From DASQPR01 sp963724705 (GTDB lineage: Bacteria > Actinomycetota > Actinomycetes > Mycobacteriales > Micromonosporaceae): a DNA stretch of 64,000 bases. The notes under the pieces were generated by a model. That model searched no databases. It saw only the letters and a list, made by a program, of their open reading frames with translations, and had not been told where the DNA came from. The translations under genes and the position numbers were made by a program. Shown here in pieces: positions 8,906 to 17,773 of the stretch; the stretch's first letter is position 1; every line of letters starts with the position of its first letter. Location of the stretch: contig CAVRVS010000004.1 in NCBI GenBank assembly GCA_963724705.1, positions 248,001-312,000 on the forward strand. The letters are read 5' to 3'.

Positions 8906-9283
8906 ATGACCCAGTGGCGACGGTTGCTGCAAAGGCGCCCGAAGCTTGCGCAACCGGCCGCGTCGACCAGCGACTTGACCGTGCCGTTGCCACCGGGCCA
9001 GACAATCTCGAACTTGGTGGAGCTGATCATTGAAGCGGTGACGCGGTCTCGATCTGGCGACGAAGTCATCGGGCTGTTGGTGGCCGAGTTCAAGCTGTCG
9101 CTCGATGACGCTGAATTCGCCTACGACCGGTTCTGCGGCGGGCTCGTCCGAGCTGCAAGTAGAAATCCGGAGAATTGCCCGCACTTCGACCATGACCCGA
9201 TCGCCTGGGAGAGTTTTCATCGTGTCATCGCCGATCTTTCCCTGGTAGCGCGGGTCTATCCCGAGTTCGCTCCCAAGGAGTGA
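8906..9283 (+). CDS. hypothetical protein, 125 residues
   Basis: Starts at ATG 8906 (MTQWRRLLQRRP). After a basic, Pro-rich head it reads as a compact helical domain, with NLVELIIEAVTRSRSGDEV, LLVAEFKLSLDDAEFAYDRF and an acidic/aromatic end. Codon bias towards G/C in third positions and the regular amphipathic helices favour a real gene. No family is recognised. It faces the DUF1906 gene across a shared upstream region. Confidence 0.55.
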   Translation: MTQWRRLLQRRPKLAQPAASTSDLTVPLPPGQTISNLVELIIEAVTRSRSGDEVIGLLVAEFKLSLDDAEFAYDRFCGGLVRAASRNPENCPHFDHDPIAWESFHRVIADLSLVARVYPEFAPKE

Positions 9284-9365
9284 CGAGCGGCGACTGGCAG
9301 CGCGCGTGGGGTTTCGGTAGCGAACACTGTCGCGTTGCCTGATCGGTGGGCAGGCTGGGCTCCGG

Positions 9366-10344
9366 TCATGCCCAGGCGTTGCGGGCCGCGTGCCAGCCCA
9401 GCTCGATCCGGGTCTCAACGCCTGCCTTCGCCATCAAATTGGCGATCCGGCGTTGGACTGTCCGTCGCGATATGCCGAATTGGTGGGCGATTGCCTCCTC
9501 GGTCATGCCGGTCAGCAGCAGGCCGAGGACCTGGGTGTCGACATCGTCGAGTTCTGGCCGAACCTCGATCAGGTCATCACTGGAAGCGTTCGGCAGTAGC
9601 GGGTAGGCGCGCTGCCACATGGTCTCGAACAACGCTGTGAGCGCCTGGACGAGTCCGGTGAATTGCACGAGCACCGATGCTGGCGAGTCGATGTGGCTGT
9701 GAAGCGGCAGCATCGCCCGCTCGCCATCGACGATCACGAGCTTGAGTGGCACCCGGTCGACGATGCGGATTTCCTGACCGCAATCGATGCTTTCGATGAC
9801 GTCCTGGATCATGCCGGGTTGCAGCAGCGCTCGTCGATCGAGAAGGGCACGGTACCGAACGCCGCGTTTGATGCCGGCGTTCCCGGCCGCGTTGCTCGCG
9901 GTGCGGCACAACCGTGAGGTTCGGCGGCACGATCGACAGAACCTCGCGCTGCGCCGCGTCCTGTATCTGGGCGAATCGATGTCGTACCGCGCTGATCTCG
10001 GTCATGACCTCGACGACGTCATCCCTGCGGTGATCGATGGAGGCCAGCCGGTGCTCCTCGGCGAGCACTGACACCGCGAGTTCCGCCGCACGCAGGTCAT
10101 CGCGCCGTTCGCGGAGCAACGCGCCGAGGGCGACCCCGGGCGGGGCCGCGCTGTACATGGGAGGCGATCCGCTTGTCTCCTCCACCACCAACCCACGGCC
10201 ACATAGGTCCGTCAACGCCGTGGCGACCACCGAATCCGGCAAACCGGTCGACACAACAAGACTGGCGGCACTGGACTGCACCTCGGCTACCAGACGTCGG
10301 TAGATCGTCTCTTTGGCCGAGTCGAGTCCGAGCGCCGTCAACAT
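9366..10344 (-). CDS. HTH transcriptional regulator (TrmB/LuxR-like), frameshifted
   Basis: Two frames together give one regulator of about 325 residues. The first part (start ATG 10344) is a winged-helix half: ALGLDSAKETIYRRLVAE, GLPDSVVATALTDLCGRGLV, then a long helix ending VLSIVPPNLTV near 9900. From about 9911 the protein continues in another frame with GIKRGVRYRALLDRRAL, EIRIVDRVPLKLVIVD and a C-terminal LuxR-type HTH with MTEEAIAHQFGISRRTVQRR. This order (N-terminal wHTH, middle sensor part, C-terminal HTH) is common in actinobacterial regulators of secondary metabolism. One indel near 9900 separates the halves, and both are otherwise intact. Targets unknown. Confidence 0.72.
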
Positions 10345-10381
10345 TTCGGCTCCTCACCGTCGGGTCCTGCGAATATACGTG

Positions 10382-10417
10382 CAGCGGCCCCAGGAATGAC
10401 GCTTCCTGGGGCCGCTG
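10382..10417 (-). terminator. hairpin terminator after the subtilase gene
   Basis: A perfect 15-bp inverted repeat (10382-10396 with 10403-10417, 6-base loop) lies 33 bases past the subtilase stop and just upstream of the HTH regulator. There is no long T run, as is usual in high-GC genomes. Confidence 0.7.
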
Positions 10418-10449
10418 TTTCGGACGTCGACGGCGTTGCGTTGTTCCGC

Positions 10450-13400
10450 CTATTTCAGGGCATACGCCCGAGTGATGTTCTCCGAGATGTTGTTGCCCCG
10501 GCTGTCCCAGGCGCTCGACTTGATCGACACGAATCCTTGCGCCGGGGCCATGAAACGAGCCGTCCAGTGACCGGTGGAGGTCTTGGTCAGCGGAACCTTG
10601 TGCCAGGTGGCTCCGTCGTCGTACGAGACCGAGAGCGAGCCGCCCGCGATCGTGCCGGTGCCGACAGCGCCCGGCAGGTGGCTGGCGGTCATGCCCAGCG
10701 TCTGCCAGCCGCCCGGCGCGTTGCCCGCCAGATCGGTGTGAATGTTGTAGTCGAGCTGCATCAGCGGCATCAGGTCGACTTCGTTCGGATCGGTGACGGG
10801 CTGCGACACCACGGTCCAGACCGTGTGGGTCTTCGGCGACAGTCGCCACACCGCGGGGTCGCGGGAGGCATGTAGATCCAGTCTGTATGTGGAGGTGACG
10901 GTCGGAACCGGGTACAGCGAGCCCGATGCCCATGCCGACTGCGAGACCAGTGTGCCGTCCTGGTAGATCTTCATGTTCAGATCGTCGCCCTCGGTGAGAT
11001 ACCCGGCGTGGTTGACGCCGCTATCGGCCCATGGTTGGACGTTGAACTGGATCGACAGGCTGTCGCGTTGCGAGGACCAGAAGCCGCCGCCGTCGCGCGG
11101 CCGCACGACTGGCGCGAACCAGTCGCTGGTCACGTGCGAGCCGGGGTGCAAGGCGTGGATCTCGCCGCTGGACACCAGGCTGTAGTTCGGTCCGGTCACG
11201 GCCGACTCGGCCCAGGTCGTGCCGGGTTGTGCGGAGACGTAGTCGGTGCGCACGCCGGGCATGTCGGTACGCAGCCACAGGCCGGTGCCATAGATACGGT
11301 ACGGCCGGTAGTCCCAGCGGAACTCGCCGCTGGGGTACGGCGTCGATCCGTAGAACTTCATATTCACGGTGGCCAGCTCGCTGGGCTTCGGCCGGTAGGT
11401 CAGGCCGCTCGGAATCTGGCCCGGGTGCGGATCCACCAGGTCGTAGGCGTACGGCGAATCTGGCGTACCCACAACGCGCAGTGAGCTCTTCCCGGCTTCG
11501 GCGATCAGGGCCGCACCGGTGCGGGCGGTGACCGTGATGACCGGTATGGCGCTGTCCGAGCCGTCGTCCTGACCGACCCATTCCATCAGCTTGCCGGACT
11601 GATCGTTGACGACGATCAGAAGCTTCGCACCGGCGGCCGCGGCCAGTGCCGCTCGCTGGCTGGCGGTTACGGTGTCGGTGCGGGTGACGATTGCGGCCTT
11701 GCCGACGAGCATTGACGCCGGCGTAGTCGGACCCGTCGCCCGCGTACACGGTGGCGAGGTCGCCCTTGTCTCGGTAGAGGGACGAGCCGGCCTGGCCCAG
11801 GAACGACACCGCCTTGCCATGGTCCGACACCGTCAGCATCGGGTAGGCCTTGCGCCAGCGGCTCTCGAATTCGAAGCTTCCCTTGGTGACCTTGCGGGTC
11901 GGCAGCGCGTACATGCTGTCGTACTTCGACGGCAGCATGTACTGTTCGCCGATCGTGCTGTCCGCGCCGTCGGTCCGATACCAGTCGAGGAAAAGCATCC
12001 GGTCCTCGGTCGTACGCGGAACCACGGCCTTGACCTCGACCGCCTTGCGTGCGTCCAAGGTCAGGTTCTGATCGTGGTCGAGGTCGATCTGGGGGTTGCC
12101 GAGCAATGCCAGGCCGAGTGAGTCGGGTCCGTGGCTGCCCGGAACGTCGAGGTAGGTCAACGCGCTGTACACGCCTTGGGGCAGGCGTAGGTCGACCGTG
12201 CCGGAGTCGTCGACCGTGATGATCTGCGGATCGATTTGGCCGAACTGTTGCAGTTCGATGATCCCCGCCGCCGGATTGCCCGCGCGGTCCTTAAGGGCGA
12301 CGTGCAGCGTGTATCGCTGGTCTTCCTTGTAGAGGCCGACATCGGTATGGGCCACGATAGTGCCCGCGTCGGTGTTCGGCGACGATCTCGCCGAGGTAGC
12401 GGCGGCCGATCGCGGCCAGCTTCGGCAGCGCGGCAGCGGTGACGGTCGCGGTGCCGTGTGCCGGGACGGTGATGGTGTCGGCCGACAACGTGAACATGCC
12501 GGCCGGCGCCGGAGTGCCGGCGTCCGCGGTGGGATCTACGTCGTATGGTCCGCCGGCTACGTTCGCGGTCTCGGACAGGTGCAGGGTCACAGCGGCGGTG
12601 CCGCTGTTGGAATAGGTCACGGTACGCGCAACCGGCGCCTCGTCGCTGAACGGCCACGCATCGAAGCCGAAGTAGGCCGAACCGGTCGCCGTGATCGGGT
12701 CATCGATCGCCGCCTTGATGTCGACCCGTCCGGCGCCGACCTGGTACGCCGTGTAGTCCGGCAGAGGCTTCGAGGTACTCATCAATGCGTCTTTGATCTG
12801 TTCTCCGGACCAGCCGGGATGTTCTTGCGCGACGATCGCGGCCGCGCCGGCCACGTGGGGCGTCGCCATCGAGGTGCCGCTCATGGTCTGGTAGTAGCCG
12901 GTGTCGGCGGTGCCGCCGGCGAGCGCGGCCAGGATGTCCACGCCCGGCGCCGCGATGTCCGGCTTGAGGGCGTAGTCGCCGAAGCGCGGCCCCATCGTGG
13001 AGAAATACGCGAGCTGGTCATTGGAGTCGACAGCGCCAACGGTCAGCGCAGCGTCGGCGGCACCGGGCGAGCTCATCGATGCCTCGGCACCGGTATTGCC
13101 GGCGGCTACGACGAAGAGCGCACCAGTCTGCGCGCTCAGCTGGTCCAGCGCGAGGCTCATCGGGTCGGTGCCGTCGCTCGGGTCGGAGCCGCCTAGGCTC
13201 ATGCTGATGACCTTGGCGCCCTGGGCGGCGGCCCACTCCATGCCGGCGATGACCCAGGAGTCGTCACCGCTGCCGTCGTTGCCGAGCACCTTGCCCACAA
13301 TCAGGTTGGCGCCCGGGGCGACTCCCTTCTCCACACCGCCCGAGGCGGCACCGCTGCCGCCCACCGTCGACAGCGTGTGGGTGCCGTGACCGTTGCCGTC

Positions 13401-14220
13401 GGACGCGTCCTGCCCCGGCACGAAGCTGACCGCCGTCGCTCACCCGGCCGGCCAGGTCGGGGTGGTTGAGGTCGGCGCCCGTGTCGAGCACCGCGACCTT
13501 GACACCCGTACCGTCGAAGCCCGCAGCCCAGGCGGCCGGCGCGCCGATCTGCGCGGTGCTCTGCGCAAGGGCGGCGTGCACCTTGCCGTCGAGCCATACC
13601 TTCGTGACGTCGTCGGTCAGCTCCGGCCGCCCGAGGCTGCGCGTGGACATCGTTTTTCTGGTCAGAGCCGACCATGCCGAGCGGGCGTCATGCTTGTCGA
13701 CGCGGAGCGCCTTGCCGTTGATGCTCGGAAGCATCCGGATTCGGGTCACGCCCCGCGGAATCGCACGCTGCGACTGCGTCGCCGCGGCACGGCTCGAATA
13801 GCTGTAGATCATCGGAATGCCGTCCGAGTGCTGATCGTCGTACCCCTGCTTAATCAGCGACGTCACATCGAACAGGCGCCGATCCAACTCATCGGCGGCG
13901 ATGTAGGGCAGCACCTCGTCCGGGAAAACGTAGAGGTCCTTGCCGATCGTCTCGGTACGCACCCCACCAACCGCGCCGTGCGGCCGTCGAACATCGACGG
14001 CCTGGTGCCCGCCGCCGACGTCATGAACGACAACGACATCGCCGGTGACCAGGGTGAGCGAAAGCATCGACGGTGAGGTCGCTGCCACGGGCGGCATCGC
14101 CTGCGCAGCACCGGTGGCCGAAAACGCGAGCGTTCCGAAGCTGACCGCAATCGCGACGCCGACAACGGCCAGTGCCGCGACGGCCTTGTGACCACGGCGC
14201 TGCAGGTAAGTACGAATCAT
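10450..14220 (-). CDS. large secreted subtilisin-family (S8) serine peptidase, frameshifted
   Basis: Starts at ATG 14220 with a signal sequence (basic start, hydrophobic core VAALAVVGVAIAVSFG, then ATGAAQA). A long propeptide follows, then the S8 catalytic domain: Asp in VAVLDTGADLNHP (about 13490), His in GHGTHT (about 13385) and Ser in SGTSMATPHV (about 12880), so the triad is intact. Beyond it are Ig-like and PA-like segments (AGAKLLIVVNDQSGKLMEW) and a long beta-rich C-terminus ending NITRAYALK, about 1250 residues in all. The reading frame changes near 13425, 12355 and 11715. Such large S8 proteins degrade protein outside the cell. Confidence 0.82.
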
Positions 14221-14830
14221 GCGACGTTCCTACCGGCCCTACACAGCCACCGGCAGTGCGCTGCCCTGGCGCGGAGGCGTCACGGCGCTCATTCGCCACG
14301 ACTCGTCAGCGTCGCCGCTCGCCGTCTCGCGAGTCGTGTTGGCGTCGCATTGCGGGTCGACGGGTTAGCGTTGGCGGCCTCGCTGGTAGAGGTCCTCGCA
14401 CAAATGACGCCCGCCGCTCTGCGCGTCCTCATCGCCGGCTTTCCGACGTCGTCTCTGGATGGCCGAAACATGCGGATCGAACAGATCACGGAGTCCCGCA
14501 GCCATCGGCATCGCAGCTCAACGGATCGTCCGCCCACTGGTGTAGCGCCGATGTCGCCGTTGTCGTGTCAACGGCAGCCGAAATTTGAACACTTTCGGCA
14601 CCTGAAAATTGGGCACTTGGTGGGTTATGGGGTCTTGGCGTTCGCCTGGCCGCAGCGTCCCATGCGTGGCATCGTTGCCTGGGTATTGCGTTCGCGGTGA
14701 TTCCGTTGGGGCGACGCTCCGGTTTCGGAAGTGTCGATAGCATTTGTACTCGGAGCATTGTTGCGGACGATCAGCGGACGCGTGTTGCCGCTCTAGGCCG
14801 TCAGGAACCGGCGTTTCGCTGTTGGGGTCC
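14221..14830. other. intergenic region with a possible insertion-sequence end
   Basis: About 600 bases. The first part should hold the subtilase promoter. No convincing gene is present on either strand. Near 14578-14625 there is a short, lower-GC block that differs from its surroundings (listed separately). Confidence 0.4.
14578..14625. mobile_element. possible IS21-like terminal fragment
   Basis: This block contains AACACTTTCGGCACC and AAAATTGGGCACTTGG. These GGCACC/TTGGGCAC motifs resemble terminal repeats of IS21-family elements as I remember them. No istA/istB coding sequence lies near, and no matching second end was found. At most it is a solitary scar. Confidence 0.22.
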
Positions 14831-15589
14831 TCAACGGCCGATCGCGACCAACGTCGTGGCCGTGTCCAGCAGCTTGAGCTTCCGCGAGTTCGACAAGCCG
14901 GAACGGTCGTTGAAAGTCAACACGACCGCGCTGTCACCGAGGACCCGCAGCAGCAGGCGGATGCTTGTCCCCGAACGCGTGACGAAATAGTCGCCACCGA
15001 CGGTCGCGCCGCAGTTGTCGACCAGCGAGATCAGCCAGCTCACGTCGTTTGGTGGGAGCTTGAGCCAGGTTTCGTCCACCGTGGAGCTGACCGTGTTCTG
15101 CGATGTCACCTGGTCGAGGTGGATCGCGTGGTATTCGGTGACACCGAGGCTGGCTAGCGCCGGCACCAGTTCGGCGTGGGCGAAGTAGGGGAAGCCGCGA
15201 TCGCAGCTCGCGCTGCCGGCGACGCCGGTGTCGACCAGCGCCGCGCACGTGTCGGGCGGCAACGTGTAATTGGTGTAGGCCTCGCCGCCCCCGGTCTCGG
15301 TCGGCCAGACGTCGCGCAACGTCAGCAGGCGGTCCGATGCATCAACCGAGTCATCGGCGCCGCACGCGGGGCTGTCCGGCTGCAACGAGGGCAGCGTGAT
15401 GTCGAGCGTCTGTTCGAATTCGCTGGGCGGCTGGCTGGCGCCGTTGACCGGAATCACATCCGGAGCGCAGCCGACAAGCGACGTCGCCACCGCCGCCGTC
15501 ATCAGAACGACCCGTGCCCGAACCGATCTGGCTCTCTTCGCTTCCCGCGGTGCCTCCCGCATGGAGTCCGCGTTGGCTCGGGAGCTCAC
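14831..15589 (-). CDS. secreted lipoprotein of unknown family (copy 1 of a tandem pair)
   Basis: Up to 252 residues from GTG 15589, which overlaps the stop of the preceding paralogue in a GTGA. After a basic head comes a hydrophobic stretch and the lipobox LVGC, so the mature protein should be anchored to the outer membrane face. The mature part has AYTNYTLPPDTC, CDRGFPYFAHAELVP, WLKLPPNDVSWLISL and TFNDRSGLSNSRKLKLLDTA. Several cysteines probably form disulfides. The same landmarks in the same order occur in the upstream gene, so the two arose by duplication. No known domain is recognised. An ATG at 15562 is another possible start. Confidence 0.7.
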   Translation of the reverse strand: MSSRANADSMREAPREAKRARSVRARVVLMTAAVATSLVGCAPDVIPVNGASQPPSEFEQTLDITLPSLQPDSPACGADDSVDASDRLLTLRDVWPTETGGGEAYTNYTLPPDTCAALVDTGVAGSASCDRGFPYFAHAELVPALASLGVTEYHAIHLDQVTSQNTVSSTVDETWLKLPPNDVSWLISLVDNCGATVGGDYFVTRSGTSIRLLLRVLGDSAVVLTFNDRSGLSNSRKLKLLDTATTLVAIGR

Positions 15590-16251
15590 CGGTCGGCCAA
15601 TGTCTCGGCTTGGTACAGCAACGCGGTCTTGCGTGACTCCGACAGCCTGGTGTCGCCGGCAAAGGTCAACGCCACGGGCTGGTTGTCCTGGACTACCACG
15701 GCCATGTCGATGGCGACGTTGACAATGGTGGTCAAGGCACCGGACGCCAACTTGGCGCCGCAGGCGCGGGCCAACCGGGTGATCTTCGTTGCCGCGCCGA
15801 CGCCCAGACCGAGGATCACCTCGCGAACCGGCGCCGACACGATCGTCGCGGAATCGAGTACGTACAACTGCGCGGTATGCATGCCGGTCACCACGACCCG
15901 GCCAGTTCCGTCACCCGGTCGTCGTCCGGAAAGAGCGGAAAGCCGAGATCCCATTGCACCGGTTGCGGATTCGGGGCCACCGTCAGGGCGTGCGCGCAGG
16001 CTGCGGGATCGAGGGTGTAGTTGGCGTACGCCTGGCCGGGCCTTGGTTGCGGCCGGCCACACGTCATGGGCGTCAATGTGTACCGGCTGGCTCGGCCTGA
16101 GTAGTCGAGACCGCAGATGCCGAGCCGTGGCGGCGGTATCGGCCGACTGCGGAGCCGCGGTGTCGGTAGGTACCCGGACCAGGTCGGGCGAGCACGCGGC
16201 CGTCCCGAGCGCGATGGCGACCGGGGCACGGGCTGTGGCGTATCGACGCAT
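15586..16251 (-). CDS. secreted lipoprotein of unknown family (copy 2, two compensating frameshifts)
   Basis: Starts at ATG 16251 behind an excellent GGGAGGG site. The head MRRYATARAPVAIALGTAAC ends in a lipobox-like Cys. The frame then shifts near 16120, and the next part (AYANYTLDPAAC, WDLGFPLFPDDDRVTELA) is in another frame until about 15890. There the first frame returns (VVVTGMHTAQLYVLDS to LSESRKTALLYQAETLADR). Read together it parallels the downstream lipoprotein along its length. Two compensating breaks inside conserved motifs argue for sequence indels more than decay. The pair shares one transcript. Confidence 0.6.
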   Translation of the reverse strand: MRRYATARAPVAIALGTAACSPDLVRVPTDTAAPQSADTAATARHLRSRLLRPSQPVHIDAHDVWPAATKARPGVRQLHPRSRSLRARPDGGPESATGAMGSRLSALSGRRPGDGTGRVVVTGMHTAQLYVLDSATIVSAPVREVILGLGVGAATKITRLARACGAKLASGALTTIVNVAIDMAVVVQDNQPVALTFAGDTRLSESRKTALLYQAETLADR

Positions 16252-16612
16252 CTGACCCTCCCGATCGGCGCCGGTTTCCGGACGTAGCCGTCACGCGGCT
16301 GGCATAAATCGTTGCACACGACTCGGCAACGACCGGCCGGTGACGACCAGCGCGGCACGCAGGCCTCAGTCCGCCGGGAGATCTGCCACCTTGCCGAGCA
16401 GCACCAGTAGGGTCATCGCCACTGCCGCCGCCCTGAGCCGGCGCGATCTCTGTGACCAGCTCGCCTCTCAAGACCAACGCGGATATCCTCAGCGGGCCGC
16501 CGCCTGCGCGGTCTACGGCGTCGATTCCAAAACCCCGCTGGGGCGCCGGCGGCACGCAGCGCCGCTACGTTCGATATCGCGTGCGGACCAGCGCCGACGA
16601 CGGCGTGCCGCA
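16252..16612. other. intergenic stretch upstream of the lipoprotein pair
   Basis: About 360 bases. It follows the SDR gene and precedes the lipoprotein operon, all on the minus strand. Short open frames exist, but I recognise none and see no strong hairpin. Confidence 0.35.
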
Positions 16613-17368
16613 TCAGCGGATCGTCCAGCCCCCGTCGACGACGAGGGTATGGCCAGTGATGAGCGACGCGGCTGGAGAGCACAGGAAGACGACTGCGCCC
16701 GCGACCTCGCGTGGACGCCCAATACGGTGCAGCGCGGCGATGCGGTTGACGACATCGGCACGGAACGCCGAGTCCGACAGGGCCGCCGCGGTTCCGTCGG
16801 TCTCGATGAAGGTCGGCGCTACGGCGTTGACGCGGATCCCGCGGTCGCCCCATTCGACGGCGTGGCATCGCGTCATGTGCAGCAGTGCGGCTTTCGCGAT
16901 GCAATACGACGACTCGCCGGGCAGGGCGACGATGCCGGCCTGCGACGCGACGTTGACTATCGCGCCGCCAGCGGCCATGTGTCGTGCGGTGTGCTGGGAG
17001 AGGAACAGCGCCGACCGCAGGTTCAGTGCCCAGACGGCGTCGAACTCCTCCTCGGTGACGTCGATCGCCGGTCCGGCGATGCCGCCGCCCGCGTTGTTTA
17101 TCAGGATGTCGAACGCACCTCGGGCAGCCGTTGCCGCGTCGATCGCGGCGCGTGCGTCATCGAGATGGGTAACGTCGAGCTCAAGGGACGAGGCCGACCC
17201 GCCCTCGGCTCGGATTGACGCCACCGGATCCTCCGCCGACGCGGAATCGCGCACGCCGAGCACGACGTCGGCCCCGGCCGCCGCCAGCCCGCGCGCGATG
17301 GCGAGCCCCAGCCCGCGATTCGCGCCCGTCACGAGCGCCCGGCGTCCCACGATGTGAAAGTCGTCCAC
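16613..17368 (-). CDS. short-chain dehydrogenase/reductase (SDR)
   Basis: About 251 residues. Classical SDR landmarks: cofactor loop ALVTGANRGLGLAIARG near the start, DILINNAGGG, the catalytic Ser in IVNVASQAGIVALP, YxxxK as SSYCIAKAAL, and the C-terminal ITGHTLVVDGGWTIR. The downstream N-S-Y-K tetrad is complete. The frame is open up to 17392, but a GTG at 17368 lies five bases after GGAGGA, so I place the start there (VDDFHIVGRRALVTG). The substrate is not predictable and no partner gene is evident. Confidence 0.87.
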   Translation of the reverse strand: MDDFHIVGRRALVTGANRGLGLAIARGLAAAGADVVLGVRDSASAEDPVASIRAEGGSASSLELDVTHLDDARAAIDAATAARGAFDILINNAGGGIAGPAIDVTEEEFDAVWALNLRSALFLSQHTARHMAAGGAIVNVASQAGIVALPGESSYCIAKAALLHMTRCHAVEWGDRGIRVNAVAPTFIETDGTAAALSDSAFRADVVNRIAALHRIGRPREVAGAVVFLCSPAASLITGHTLVVDGGWTIR

Positions 17369-17721
17369 GGGTCCTCCGGTCAGCTCAGACACTCGGCAAC
17401 GATATGGCTACCCATCGAGGAAAGTCGAGTACGCGTCGACATCGTGAGTTTCGACCGGGCCAGGGCGAAACGCTAACCCGTCACGCTGCTGGTTGTGGTC
17501 TAGCGCGTAGTGAGCTGTTGGCGGTCACTGAACGTGACTTGGCTGTCTGAGAAAGGGATCGACGCGGTGACCGTCGCTATCGTGACGACGGGCGCAATTT
17601 CGGTCCGCCCTACACGATGCCCATTGACATTGCCCGCCGTTCTCGTCCTCGATGTCGAAATTTGCCATGGTGCATGCCAGCAATCGGGAATCAGCTTGTT
17701 TGGGGCGCCCCGTTGCGGCAC
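17369..17721. other. intergenic stretch, nothing recognised
   Basis: About 350 bases between the SDR gene and the GH3 terminator. It carries the SDR promoter by position. An open frame on the plus strand (17510-17803) has no family resemblance. Confidence 0.35.
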
Positions 17722-17761
17722 GGCAGCCCGCCGCGACCGGTGTAGGTCACGGCGGGCTGCC
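17722..17761 (-). terminator. hairpin terminator after the GH3 gene
   Basis: A perfect 12-bp stem (17722-17733 with 17750-17761) with a 16-base loop, 12 bases past the GH3 stop. There is no T run. Confidence 0.65.
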
Positions 17762-17773
17762 ACGTGGATACGT

